From: Deinococcus sp.
GTDB lineage: Bacteria; Deinococcota; Deinococci; Deinococcales; Deinococcaceae
Assembly: GCA_025351205.1 (NCBI GenBank)
Contig: JANXWI010000528.1
Span: 1 to 11,942 of the forward strand
Length of the DNA stretch: 11,942 bases
Reading direction: 5' to 3'
Part shown: positions 1-6,430 of the stretch, piece by piece
How the letters are laid out: every line of letters begins with the position of its first letter
Numbering within the stretch: position 1 is the stretch's first letter
Notes under the pieces: model-generated
What the model saw: the letters and a program-made list of their open reading frames with translations, nothing else
Database searches by the model: none
Told to the model about the DNA's origin: nothing
Made by a program: the position numbers and the translations under genes

Positions 1-205
1 TTCCGGGCTGACCGGGTTGGGCGTGGGCAACGTGGGTGCTGGACTGCTGGGAGCCGTGCCGCTCGATCCGGCGGCCAGCAACCTCAATCCCGGCTACACT
101 CCGCCCAGCCGGCAGGTGTCGCCCCACCCGAGAGAGGGCGCAGCCGACCTGCCGGAAGGCGCGCCCGCCGAGGCCGAGCTGGACCGTGACGGCCTGGGCC
201 GCTGA
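1..205 (+). CDS. C-terminal fragment of an unrecognised protein
   Basis: An open frame enters from the left edge (first full codon at base 2) and ends at TGA 203-205, giving 67 C-terminal residues. The visible part begins with a Gly/Leu-rich hydrophobic run (GLTGLGVGNVGAGLLGAVPL), which could be the end of a membrane helix. It continues into a Pro-rich, then acidic tail ending DRDGLGR. Codons are strongly G/C-ending like the neighbouring genes, which supports coding. The stop lies 10 bp from the stop of the convergent Rieske gene, so the two genes sit tail to tail. I do not recognise the family from this tail; a membrane or envelope protein is only a guess. A TTG at 17 could mimic a start, but the frame is open to the window edge, so this is more likely a truncated gene than a 62-residue protein. 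Confidence 0.5.
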   Translation, partial: SGLTGLGVGNVGAGLLGAVPLDPAASNLNPGYTPPSRQVSPHPREGAADLPEGAPAEAELDRDGLGR

Positions 206-215
206 ATACAGAGGG

Positions 216-584
216 CTACAGGCTGTCCACCCAGACCACGCCGCCCTGTACGCGGGTCTGGTAGACCTGCACCGGTTTGACGGCGGGCAGGGTCTTGGGC
301 TTGCCGCTGCTCAGCTCGAACTTCGCGCCGTGCTTGGTGCAGGTGATGCGGCCCATGCTCACCTCGCCGCCCAGCAGCGGGAAATTCTGATGGCTGCACT
401 GGTTTCGCAGGGCGTAGTACTGCCCGCCCTCGCACACCACCACCACGCTTTTGCCGCCCACCTGAACCTCGGTCTGACTGCCTTCCGGCAGGTCGGCAAC
501 GGGGCCGATCTCGACTGCTTCTGCTGAGACTGGTTCGGCTGCCGAATCCAACCTGACTGGGTCACTCCTGACTGGGTCACTCAT
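216..584 (-). CDS. Rieske-type [2Fe-2S] ferredoxin
   Basis: This 122-residue cytoplasmic protein carries both Rieske cluster motifs: C63-S-H65 and, 16 residues later, C82-T-K-H85. Two Cys and two His are the expected ligands of a Rieske [2Fe-2S] cluster. Length and the absence of a signal peptide or membrane anchor match the small ferredoxin components of non-haem oxygenases and NirD-like proteins, not the membrane Rieske subunit of a bc complex. The family transfers single electrons to a partner enzyme, but no oxygenase, reductase or nitrite reductase gene is adjacent, so the partner is unknown. The start is the ATG at 584, 6 nt after TAGACT and without a Shine-Dalgarno, suggesting a leaderless mRNA. 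The first ten codons contain an in-frame 15-bp duplication (MSDPVRSDPVR), so the first ~20 residues are probably an unstructured extension. The fold assignment is firm; the specific role is not. Confidence 0.9.
   Translation of the reverse strand: MSDPVRSDPVRLDSAAEPVSAEAVEIGPVADLPEGSQTEVQVGGKSVVVVCEGGQYYALRNQCSHQNFPLLGGEVSMGRITCTKHGAKFELSSGKPKTLPAVKPVQVYQTRVQGGVVWVDSL
551..584 (-). repeat. 15-bp tandem duplication at the 5' end of the Rieske gene
   Basis: AGTGACCCAGTCAG occurs twice with a 15-bp period directly after the start codon, giving the peptide repeat SDPVR-SDPVR. It is in frame and lies before the folded Rieske domain, so it probably has no effect on the cluster fold. Confidence 0.85.
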
Positions 585-590
585 GCGGCC

Positions 591-596
591 AGTCTA
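591..596 (-). promoter_or_regulatory. Leaderless-type -10 box for the Rieske gene
   Basis: On the minus strand TAGACT is followed by GGCCGC and then the ATG at 584. A TANNNT box 6 nt before the start codon, with no Shine-Dalgarno, is the Deinococcus leaderless arrangement. No good -35 is visible; TTGAGG lies 14 nt upstream, too close for a standard spacer. Confidence 0.65.
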
Positions 597-634
597 GCGG
601 TGGCGAACAGCCTCAACCGCGCCCAGCGTGACGG

Positions 635-676
635 CCCCCATGCTCCGTGTTAAGCCCCCTATGCTCCGTGTTAAGC
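635..676. repeat. Two-copy 21-bp direct repeat upstream of the Rieske promoter
   Basis: The 16-bp core ATGCTCCGTGTTAAGC occurs at 640-655 and again, identically, at 661-676. The five bases before each copy are CCCCC and CCCCT, so the full period is 21 bp, two helical turns. The block starts directly after the stop codon of the metallopeptidase gene and ends about 40 bp upstream of the Rieske -10 box. That is where a tandem activator site would be expected. It has no inverted symmetry that would make a terminator. A regulator site is an inference; a neutral slippage duplication is the alternative. Confidence 0.8.
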
Positions 677-1729
677 TCAGCGCCCTTCCAGGCAGGCGAC
701 GCGCTCGCCGTCGTTCCTGGCCGCGCAGGTCCTGACCGCCGCGTAGAAGGCCGGGAAATCGCCGTTCAGTCGCTCCAGCAGGGCCAGAAAGGCCGGGACA
801 TGCTCGGCGTAGGCCGCCACCGATCCCAGCAGCGCATTGTTCAGGCCGTTGGGACCGTCGGCAAACCAGGGATCGTAGCCGCTGTAGCCGTTCCAGTCGG
901 CCTTCAGCCCGGCGTACTGCTGGCGCGTCCGGTCCAGCACCTCGCGTTTCTGCTGCAACTTCTCGGAATCCGGCAGGGCCAGCGCGTAGACCTTCGCCAG
1001 TTCCGCCCGCGTCTGGAGCAGCAGCGCGTTCACCGCCCGGGATCTGGCCTGCGAGGCCGCTCTGTCGGGGGAGGGCAGCCCGTGGTCCTGGGCGTAGCGC
1101 CGCGACCCCGCCGTCTCCACGGCCACCGCGAACGACTCGTTGAAGTCGGTGTCGCCGGGCACGTACACGATCTGATGGGCGAGTTCATGAATGATGGTAC
1201 TGATCACCGCACTGTCACCGCCCCGCAGCAGGCTTGACGGAACCGGGTCGGGCAGCCGCCCGAGCGTGCTGTACGCACTCACGCCGCCCACCGACACGTC
1301 GTCGCCGCTGGCCCTCAGGCTGGCCGCCTCGCGCTCCGCCCCGGCCAGCGTAAAGTAGCCCCGGTACGGCACGCAGCCTGCCACGGGGAAGCAGAAGGTC
1401 CGCAACTCGCCGCTCAGTGGGGGCGCGGTGAACACGTTCCAGACCAGATACGGGCGGCCCAGCTCGGTGTAGGTGGTAAAGGTCTTGTTGTCGGGCAGGC
1501 CCAGCGCGGTGACCGCGTGGCGCCGCACGTCCTGGGCCAGTGTCAGCTGGCGGCGCGTTTCAGCAGGCGTGGCCGGGTCGTCGATCACCTCCTGAAGCGG
1601 GCGTGCCCCCAGCAGCAGCTGCGCCTGCCCCACGGCGGCCTGGGCCAGGTAGCCGATCTGGGCGCAACTGGAGAACGCCAGCACGCCCAGTGCCGCGAGG
1701 GCCGCCAGACCCCACCAGCGCCGCTTCAT
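677..1729 (-). CDS. Lipoprotein zinc metallopeptidase, PF10023 'Aminopep' family
   Basis: The 350-residue product begins with a basic, hydrophobic signal (MKRRWWGLAALAALG) and a lipobox-like stretch ending at Cys22, suggesting a lipoprotein outside the cytoplasmic membrane. It matches the conserved pattern of the putative aminopeptidase family PF10023 along its length: QAxxGQ near residues 30-35, LGLPDN (76-81), VWNVF, CFPVAGCVPYRGYF (113-126), AYSTLG (152-157), HELAHQ (181-186), then FNESFA (196-201). HExxH at 181-185 should bind zinc, with a downstream Glu (E198 or E205) as third ligand. Substrate and biological role are not established. Its ATG overlaps the stop of the upstream oxidoreductase (ATGA), so translation is probably coupled; GAGG one base before the ATG is too close to be an ideal ribosome site. 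The frame stays open upstream to 3139, but that extension only shadows the neighbouring genes. Family call is confident; substrate unknown. Confidence 0.88.
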   Translation of the reverse strand: MKRRWWGLAALAALGVLAFSSCAQIGYLAQAAVGQAQLLLGARPLQEVIDDPATPAETRRQLTLAQDVRRHAVTALGLPDNKTFTTYTELGRPYLVWNVFTAPPLSGELRTFCFPVAGCVPYRGYFTLAGAEREAASLRASGDDVSVGGVSAYSTLGRLPDPVPSSLLRGGDSAVISTIIHELAHQIVYVPGDTDFNESFAVAVETAGSRRYAQDHGLPSPDRAASQARSRAVNALLLQTRAELAKVYALALPDSEKLQQKREVLDRTRQQYAGLKADWNGYSGYDPWFADGPNGLNNALLGSVAAYAEHVPAFLALLERLNGDFPAFYAAVRTCAARNDGERVACLEGR

Positions 1730-2718
1730 ACCTCTACCCGCTGCCCTTGCCTTGCCGAGAGCAGCAGCGCGTCCAGCACCCGCGCCTGCCGCACGGCGTC
1801 GGAGGGCGGATACAGCGCCGGTTCCTGCCCCTGGGCCACGGTCTGAAAGTGCCTGACCATCCCGGTGTAGCCGTTGCCCGGAGCCACCGGCCTGACCTCG
1901 CCGTTCACGGTCAGCCGGAAGTCGGTGGCGTTGCTCAGGTAGGCGTTCTCCAGTTCCAGCTGACCCCGCGTGCCCACCACCAGGCAGCGGCCCAGCATGC
2001 CCCTTGGCAGCCAGTCGAAGCCGCAGTCGATGCCCACCAGCGGCGCGGTGTCGGTCTGATCGTAATCCAGCAGGCCGGAAAGGGCCACGTCCACGTCCCC
2101 AGATGCCACGCCACCCTGGGTCCATCGCGCCTGGGCCAGCACCGCCCGGGGTTCGCCCAGCAGCAGCCGCGCCAGATTGACCGGGTAGCAGCCCACGTCG
2201 TACAGCGCCCCGCCGCCCATCTCGGGGTCCCAGCGGAAGTCGCCGGGGTTGGTCATCTGGAAGCCGAAGGTGCCCCGGTACAGCCTGATCTCGCCCAGTT
2301 CGCCGCCCCGCACGGCCTCCAGCACCGCCAGATGCTGCGGCGCGAAGCGGTAGGCGAAGGCTTCGAGCAGCGTCTTGCCTGTTTCGGCGGCCACGTCGGC
2401 CAGCTGCCCCGCTTCGGTTGCGCTCAGACTCAGGGGCTTCTCGGTCAGGACATGCTTGCCAGAGTGCATGGCCGCCTCGCTCCAGGGCCGGTGCAGATGG
2501 TTGGGCAGCGGGTTGTATACGGCGTCCAGCTCGGAGTCGATCACGTCCTGATAGCTGCCGACCTGCGGAATCTGCCACTCGCGTGCGAACTCCTGGACCC
2601 GCGCCGACTGCGGTTCGCGTGCCCCCAGCATCACCACCTCGCCGCCCGCCTCGCGGATGGCCGGAATGAGCGCGGCGGCGATGCGGGCCGCGCCCAGGAT
2701 GCCCCATCTGAATGTCAT
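1726..2718 (-). CDS. Gfo/Idh/MocA family NAD(P)-dependent oxidoreductase
   Basis: The 330-residue cytoplasmic enzyme starts with a Rossmann nucleotide-binding motif (GILGAARIA, residues 6-14) and has the family EKP motif (93-95, in TEKPLSL), whose Lys takes part in catalysis and cofactor binding. The C-terminal part carries GGGALYDVGCYPVNLARLLLG (168-188), with D174 at the conserved Asp and Tyr178 where many members have His. GCYP is found in the subgroup near glucose-fructose oxidoreductase and dihydrodiol/D-xylose dehydrogenases, so a sugar or polyol substrate is likely but unproven. The length is normal for the family. It begins a two-gene unit with the PF10023 peptidase, whose ATG overlaps this stop. 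The start is the ATG at 2718, 6 nt after TATGCT. It diverges from the GNAT gene across 64 bp. Confidence 0.92.
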   Translation of the reverse strand: MTFRWGILGAARIAAALIPAIREAGGEVVMLGAREPQSARVQEFAREWQIPQVGSYQDVIDSELDAVYNPLPNHLHRPWSEAAMHSGKHVLTEKPLSLSATEAGQLADVAAETGKTLLEAFAYRFAPQHLAVLEAVRGGELGEIRLYRGTFGFQMTNPGDFRWDPEMGGGALYDVGCYPVNLARLLLGEPRAVLAQARWTQGGVASGDVDVALSGLLDYDQTDTAPLVGIDCGFDWLPRGMLGRCLVVGTRGQLELENAYLSNATDFRLTVNGEVRPVAPGNGYTGMVRHFQTVAQGQEPALYPPSDAVRQARVLDALLLSARQGQRVEV

Positions 2719-2724
2719 GGCCCC

Positions 2725-2730
2725 AGCATA
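2725..2730 (-). promoter_or_regulatory. Leaderless-type -10 box for the oxidoreductase unit
   Basis: TATGCT on the minus strand is followed by GGGGCC and the ATG at 2718. It would drive both the oxidoreductase and the coupled metallopeptidase. The expected -35 position (about 2748-2753) coincides with that of the divergent GNAT promoter. Confidence 0.65.
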
Positions 2731-2770
2731 GCGGCCTGGGCGCGGATTCCAGCGTGTACCTTCCGTCTCT

Positions 2771-2776
2771 TATTCT
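2771..2776 (+). promoter_or_regulatory. Leaderless-type -10 box for the GNAT gene
   Basis: TATTCT is followed by TGAGTG and an ATG at 2783. The 6-nt spacing decides between the GTG at 2780 and the ATG at 2783 in favour of the ATG. No TTGACA-like -35 is seen. Confidence 0.65.
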
Positions 2777-2782
2777 TGAGTG

Positions 2783-3247
2783 ATGACCGCCTCTCCAGTC
2801 ACTTTCCGACCCTACGTGCCCGCCGACGCCCCGGCTTGCCTGGAGCTGTTTGGCAGCAACTGCCCGCCGTATTTCCACCCTTCGGAGCGGGCCGACTACG
2901 AACAGTTCCTGGGTGATCCGGCAGACCGTGGCGACTACTGGGTGATGAAACGAGGCGGAAGGGTGATTGGCTGCGGGGGCGTCTGGGTCAGCCCGGAAGG
3001 CCAGGGCGGCCTGAGCTGGGGCATGGTGCGGCGTGACCTGCACGGGCAGGGGCTGGGCACGCGGCTCACCGGTTTCCGCCTCGAACGGCTGCGGGCGCGG
3101 CCAGGGGTGCGGCAGATCAGGCTCGACACCAGCCAGCACACCGAAGCCTTCTATGCCCGTCTGGGGTTTGTGGTGACGCAGCGCAGCGCAGACGGCTTCG
3201 CTCCCGGCATAGACGAGGTGAAGATGGTGCTGGAGCTGGACCGCTGA
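2783..3247 (+). CDS. GNAT family N-acetyltransferase
   Basis: This 154-residue cytoplasmic protein has the GNAT layout: an N-terminal beta strand opening (TFRPYVPADAPACLELF, residues 7-23), and a central sheet with VIGCGGVWV (61-69). Motif A follows with the acetyl-CoA pyrophosphate loop HGQGLGTRL (87-95), matching the (Q/R)xxGx(G/A) signature. AFYARLGF (122-129) is the usual motif B region. The family transfers an acetyl group from acetyl-CoA to an amine, but the acceptor cannot be read from sequence. An in-frame GTG sits one codon upstream at 2780; the ATG is chosen because it lies 6 nt after TATTCT, the spacing seen in other genes here. It is followed by a 7-bp hairpin and appears to be a single-gene transcript. 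Confidence 0.9.
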   Translation: MTASPVTFRPYVPADAPACLELFGSNCPPYFHPSERADYEQFLGDPADRGDYWVMKRGGRVIGCGGVWVSPEGQGGLSWGMVRRDLHGQGLGTRLTGFRLERLRARPGVRQIRLDTSQHTEAFYARLGFVVTQRSADGFAPGIDEVKMVLELDR

Positions 3248-3256
3248 ACCCGGTTC

Positions 3257-3277
3257 CGGCTGACGCCCTCTCAGCCG
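3257..3277 (+). terminator. Hairpin after the GNAT gene
   Basis: CGGCTGA (3257-3263) and TCAGCCG (3271-3277) form a perfect 7-bp stem with a 7-nt loop, starting 9 nt after the GNAT stop. No T-run follows, so it is either a weak intrinsic terminator or an RNA-stabilising 3' hairpin. It also lies just upstream of the next promoter. Confidence 0.5.
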
Positions 3278-3295
3278 CGCGTCACCGATTGGGCG

Positions 3296-3301
3296 TACCC
3301 T
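3296..3301 (+). promoter_or_regulatory. Leaderless-type -10 box for the small lipoprotein gene
   Basis: TACCCT is followed by GGAGC and the ATG at 3307. The 5-nt gap fits leaderless initiation. GGAG one base before the ATG is too close for a normal Shine-Dalgarno. Confidence 0.5.
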
Positions 3302-3306
3302 GGAGC

Positions 3307-3828
3307 ATGAACCCGATGTTGCCCGTCCTGGCCTGCGCCTCGCTGCTGCTGGCTTCCTGCGCCCCGGCCATGCTGCAAGACGCGGGCGGGCGGATCGTGA
3401 ACCTCAGGAGCGGGCAGGAGGGACGGCTGACCTTCGTGGGCGGGTTCCGTGACCGTGCCCTCTCACCCGGCGACCCCGACAACCTGAAGGTCACGCTGGG
3501 CGAAGCCGTCTACAGCGGGCGCTACACCGTGCTGGGCAGCCGCCGCCCGGACCTGGGCCTGAGCCTGGGCTTCGGCACCGCCTTCAACGATCCGTTTTTC
3601 AATACCGGGGATGGGAGCGGATTTTTTGGAGGCGGGGGCGGGATTCGCGGGTCGTACGGGCATCCGCCGCTCAACCAGACCCGGCCCGGCAACCTGATCG
3701 CCCGCACGGCGGCCACCGCTGGCGGGGCGGTGCAGACCCTGGCCTGCACCTTCGAGATCGACAGCGCCCTGAACGGCATCGGGAGCTGCCAGGACTCGGC
3801 GGGCGGCAGCTACAGCCTGCAATTCTGA
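3307..3828 (+). CDS. Small predicted lipoprotein of unknown function
   Basis: The 173-residue product has a short hydrophobic signal and a clear lipobox, LLLASC, with Cys18 as the lipidation site. The mature part is polar and predicted to be extracytoplasmic. It has a segment with beta character (LRSGQEGRLTFVGGF), a Gly-rich patch (GDGSGFFGGGGGIRGSYG, in the middle of the protein), and two Cys near the C-terminus (in LACTFEIDS and IGSCQDS) that could form a disulfide. The C-terminal stretch ACTFEIDSALNGIGSCQDSAGGSYSLQF resembles a pattern seen in small lipoproteins where a signal ends in a Gly/Tyr-rich beta strand, but I do not recognise a named family. The ATG at 3307 is chosen over an upstream in-frame TTG (3289) because the signal peptide starts there and TACCCT precedes it by 5 nt. 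The gene stands alone between the GNAT and TPR genes. Confidence 0.78.
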   Translation: MNPMLPVLACASLLLASCAPAMLQDAGGRIVNLRSGQEGRLTFVGGFRDRALSPGDPDNLKVTLGEAVYSGRYTVLGSRRPDLGLSLGFGTAFNDPFFNTGDGSGFFGGGGGIRGSYGHPPLNQTRPGNLIARTAATAGGAVQTLACTFEIDSALNGIGSCQDSAGGSYSLQF

Positions 3829-3844
3829 GGCGGTGCGGGCCGCC
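3829..3844 (+). terminator. Weak GC hairpin after the lipoprotein gene
   Basis: GGCGG (3829-3833) and CCGCC (3840-3844) can pair around a 6-nt loop immediately after the stop codon. Five base pairs and no T-run make this a weak candidate; such short GC stems arise often by chance in DNA this GC-rich. Confidence 0.25.
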
Positions 3845-3935
3845 GTCTCCCAGAGCTGTCTTTCAGGGCGGTTTCTCAAGGCCGGGGCCAGCCAGCCAGC
3901 GCGGCGCTCTCATGAAGGCGTGATGCTCTGAAGGG

Positions 3936-5165
3936 ATGAAGCCATCCGCCCTGCTGCTCGTCTCTGCCGCCCTGCTGACTGCCACGCTCGGCGGGACGGG
4001 TTCTGCCCAGACCGCTCCAGTCCAGCCCGCTCCAGTCCAGACCGCCCCGGCTCAGCCCACTCCCGCCCAGCCCGGGACACAGACGATCACCACGACCACC
4101 ACCCCGGCCCCCCTGCCCGCCCCCGACCTGTCCGACCCCGCTGGCCTGCTCGTTCAGGCCACGGCGCTGGCCGCAAAAGCCAGGGCGGTGGGCAGCCGCA
4201 ACGTCGATGACGTGGTGTGGAAACAGGCCGCAGCGGCGGCGGAACTCGCGGTGCAGGCGGCTCCGGCCAGCCCGGCGGCCCTGAAGCTGCGGGCGCAGGT
4301 GTACAGCGACGTGGGCTTCTGGAAGCAGGCCGAGGCGGGCTGGGACGCCTACCTGAAACTTGTTCCGAGTGATACGCAGGCCATGAAGACAGCGGCGGCG
4401 GCGCAGTACAACCTGGGCTACGCGGCCTACGCGCGCGGCGACCTGGGTCAGGCTCCGGCCCCGTTCGCCCGCTGCCTGACGCTGGACCCCGGCAATGCCG
4501 ACTGTGCCCTGTGGGGCGGGCGGGTGGCGCTGGAAAACGGTCAGTTTGCTCAGGCAGTCACGCTCTACGGGCAGGCCGCGAAGCTCCGGCCCCAGGACAA
4601 GGTGGCGACCTACTTCTTGGGCGTGGCGCAGAACGCGGGCAAATACGGCCCCGCCGCCACCACGGCCTTCAGCCGGGCCTACCAGAATGACGACGCGGGC
4701 AAAAAGCAGGACGCGCTGGACGGCTACAAGGCCGCCACCGCCGCCGCCCCCAACTTCATCGAGGCGTGGCGCGAACAGGGGAGACTGGCGCTGGAACTCA
4801 ACGACGCCGCCAGTGCCAAGGTCGCCTACGACGCGGCGGTGGGCCTGCCGGGAGTCAGCGCCAGTGACCGCTACAACCAATCGTTGGCTGACGAGGGGGC
4901 GCGTTACAGCTTGCAGGCCGTCAAAAGCTTCCGTGACGCCTACAGCAGATACACGGCTGGAGACAAGGCCGGGGCAGAGGCCGGGTTCCAGGCGGCCAGC
5001 GCGGCGTCTGCGAATTACGCCAAAGCCTGGAGCTGGCTGGGCCGCGCCCGCTACGAGCAGAAGAATTTCACGGGCGCTGCTGAGGCCTATGCCCAGGCGG
5101 TCAGGCTTAATCCGGCAGACAAGGCGGCGGCGTACTACCTGAAGCTGTCGCTGGCCGGGAAGTAG
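3936..5165 (+). CDS. Exported tetratricopeptide-repeat protein
   Basis: The 409-residue protein has a signal peptide (MKPSALLLVSAALLTATLGG, cleavage likely after GSA near residue 24). A low-complexity Pro/Gln/Thr linker follows (about 25-62, with repeats of TAPVQ/PAPVQ/TAPAQ). The rest is alpha-helical and Ala-rich with TPR-like units, the clearest at about 156-185 (AQYNLGYAAYARGDL), 189-219 (ALWGGRVALENGQFAQAV), 275-305 and 363-396 (WLGRARYEQKNFTGAAEAYAQA, ending LNPADK). TPR arrays are protein-binding scaffolds, here outside the cytoplasm; no enzymatic domain is present. The ATG at 3936 precedes the signal peptide; GAAGGG directly abuts it and no TANNNT box lies at the usual distance, so its promoter is unclear. 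The gene stands alone and converges on the HExxH peptidase gene with 17 bp between stops. The partner or complex is unknown. Confidence 0.9.
   Translation: MKPSALLLVSAALLTATLGGTGSAQTAPVQPAPVQTAPAQPTPAQPGTQTITTTTTPAPLPAPDLSDPAGLLVQATALAAKARAVGSRNVDDVVWKQAAAAAELAVQAAPASPAALKLRAQVYSDVGFWKQAEAGWDAYLKLVPSDTQAMKTAAAAQYNLGYAAYARGDLGQAPAPFARCLTLDPGNADCALWGGRVALENGQFAQAVTLYGQAAKLRPQDKVATYFLGVAQNAGKYGPAATTAFSRAYQNDDAGKKQDALDGYKAATAAAPNFIEAWREQGRLALELNDAASAKVAYDAAVGLPGVSASDRYNQSLADEGARYSLQAVKSFRDAYSRYTAGDKAGAEAGFQAASAASANYAKAWSWLGRARYEQKNFTGAAEAYAQAVRLNPADKAAAYYLKLSLAGK
4011..4077 (+). repeat. Imperfect short repeats encoding a Pro/Gln linker
   Basis: GCTCCAGTCCAG occurs twice and is followed by degenerate copies (CCCAG, GCTCAGCCC), producing the PVQ/PAQ/PTPAQ linker after the signal peptide of the TPR protein. 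The repeat is within coding sequence and keeps the frame. Confidence 0.7.
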
Positions 5166-5182
5166 GACAGCTGGAGAAGAAC

Positions 5183-6427
5183 TCAGGGCAGCCGGATGGT
5201 CCAGCCGTCCGGTCCCGCATAGACCTCTGCCGCCCCGCTGATCTGAAGTCGGAGTCCCTGCGCCTCGAAGACCAGTGCGCCCGTTTCCCCCTGGAGGCGG
5301 GCGTCACTCAATCCGGTCAGGAGCACCACAGAAAAGCCGTGTTCCAGCGGGTGTGCGCCTGCCGCCTGCGTCAGCACGGCCTGTCCCAGCGCCTCGCCGG
5401 ACACCTGCGCGTTGCCGAACTTCAGGTAGCGGCGGTGCAGCACGTGGCCGCCGCCCAGGTCGGAGATGTTCAGCGGGTCGAAACCCTGGGGCCAGATGGG
5501 CGCGGTAGATTCCAGGCTCAGCCTCGGGCCGGGCCGGGTCAAAACATCCTGCATGGCCTGGAGCCGTCCTGACTGCACCTGTTCGGCGTCCAGGGCCGCG
5601 TCTACATGCGCCGCCGCAATCAGCTCTGGACTTGTGGTTTCAGGCATCCACCCGGCCAGCCGCCCGCTCAGCAGTTCATCCAGGCTCAGCTCGCTGTCCA
5701 TGAACGCCCCCTGCCACCCGCCGCCCCGCTCCAGCAGCAGGGCCAGCGCCGCGCCCGTGCCGTAGCAGCGCTGCCGGACGGCCTCCGGGGCGAAGTCGGG
5801 CAGCGGCAGCCGTGGACTTGCCCCACTGACCTGCCATTCTATGAACTGGGCCAGTCCCTCCCGCCGCTCCAGGCCGCGTTCCAGCTCGACCTGGGCGGCG
5901 TTCAGTTGAGCAAAGCGCCGGGTCCGCCAGTGCAGCGCCTCCGCCGCGTGCCCCTGCCAGCTCTGGGTGCCCTCCAGGGCGGCGTTCAGGCCCTGCGTCT
6001 CCAGCCGCCGCGCCGCCAGCACCGGGGCCGTGACCGGGTATCCGAACACCGCCAGTTCGTTGGCCTGCCAGCGTTCCGGGCGGTGAGTGGACTGGTAGAC
6101 GTGGAAAGATTCGTGGACGATCAGCGCCGCCAGTTCAGGCAAGGTCATGCTGGGCAGCTCGGCCAGCAGCAGCGCCGCCGCCTCTGTTCCATCTTCCAGT
6201 GTCACGGCGGTGTTCGCCACCAGCGCCGGATGCCGCAGGGGGAGCGTCCAGCCCTGCGGCGCGGCCTGCCAGTCTGGGCCGGGGGCCGCCGCGCTCTGAA
6301 ACAGTGTGGTCTGTGCGCCGTCCCAGACGACCAGGGGAATGCCTGCGGGCCGGAAGTCGGGCCACAGAGGGCCGGGCAGTTCGCGCACCATCTTCAGCGC
6401 GGCAGTCAGGTCGTTCAGGTCGGGCAT
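5183..6427 (-). CDS. HExxH zinc metallopeptidase-like protein of unknown substrate
   Basis: This 414-residue protein has no signal peptide or membrane segment and should be cytoplasmic. The centre carries a zinc-binding HExxH motif, HESFHVYQ (H105, E106, H109), inside a hydrophobic helix (LAALIVHESFHVYQ). About 80 residues later is EGLAQFIEW (190-198), whose E190 is a good candidate for the third ligand, as in gluzincin-type peptidases. The C-terminal half (about 290-414) is predominantly beta-like and unassigned. I recognise the catalytic motif but not a named family; peptidase activity is an inference. Its ATG lies 3 nt after the stop of the upstream methyltransferase and has no clear Shine-Dalgarno, so the two are probably co-transcribed and translationally coupled. 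It converges on the TPR gene. A non-catalytic role is possible, but both zinc His residues and the Glu are intact. Confidence 0.8.
   Translation of the reverse strand: MPDLNDLTAALKMVRELPGPLWPDFRPAGIPLVVWDGAQTTLFQSAAAPGPDWQAAPQGWTLPLRHPALVANTAVTLEDGTEAAALLLAELPSMTLPELAALIVHESFHVYQSTHRPERWQANELAVFGYPVTAPVLAARRLETQGLNAALEGTQSWQGHAAEALHWRTRRFAQLNAAQVELERGLERREGLAQFIEWQVSGASPRLPLPDFAPEAVRQRCYGTGAALALLLERGGGWQGAFMDSELSLDELLSGRLAGWMPETTSPELIAAAHVDAALDAEQVQSGRLQAMQDVLTRPGPRLSLESTAPIWPQGFDPLNISDLGGGHVLHRRYLKFGNAQVSGEALGQAVLTQAAGAHPLEHGFSVVLLTGLSDARLQGETGALVFEAQGLRLQISGAAEVYAGPDGWTIRLP
5192..5212 (+). terminator. Possible terminator hairpin for the TPR gene
   Basis: In the plus-strand RNA, CCGGAUGG (5192-5199) pairs with CCGUCCGG (5205-5212) through eight pairs, one a U-G wobble, around the loop UCCAG. 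It begins 26 nt after the TPR stop and lies inside the last codons of the convergent peptidase gene. On the minus strand the same position is a C-A mismatch, so the structure favours the plus direction. There is no T-run. Confidence 0.35.
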
Positions 6428-6430
6428 ACT

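Noticed and set aside
190..201. CGGCCTGGGCCG as a terminator between the first two genes
   Set aside because: The loop would be only 2 nt and it lies within coding sequence; such GC palindromes are common at this base composition.
36..527. A 163-residue plus-strand open frame
   Set aside because: It overlaps the partial gene in another frame and runs antisense to the Rieske gene with its intact cluster motifs.
1540..2916. A 458-residue plus-strand open frame
   Set aside because: It lies antisense to two recognised genes (PF10023 peptidase and oxidoreductase) and has the His/Arg/Gln-rich composition of an antisense shadow.
677..3139. An 820-residue minus-strand open frame as one fusion protein
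   Set aside because: Only the part from ATG 1729 matches a protein family. The upstream part shadows the oxidoreductase in another frame and lies antisense to the GNAT gene; it is Arg/Gly/Ala-rich nonsense of the kind GC-rich DNA produces.
3876..4880. A 334-residue minus-strand open frame
   Set aside because: It is antisense to the TPR protein, whose signal peptide and repeats are clear. The Gly/Arg/Val-rich translation is typical of a shadow.
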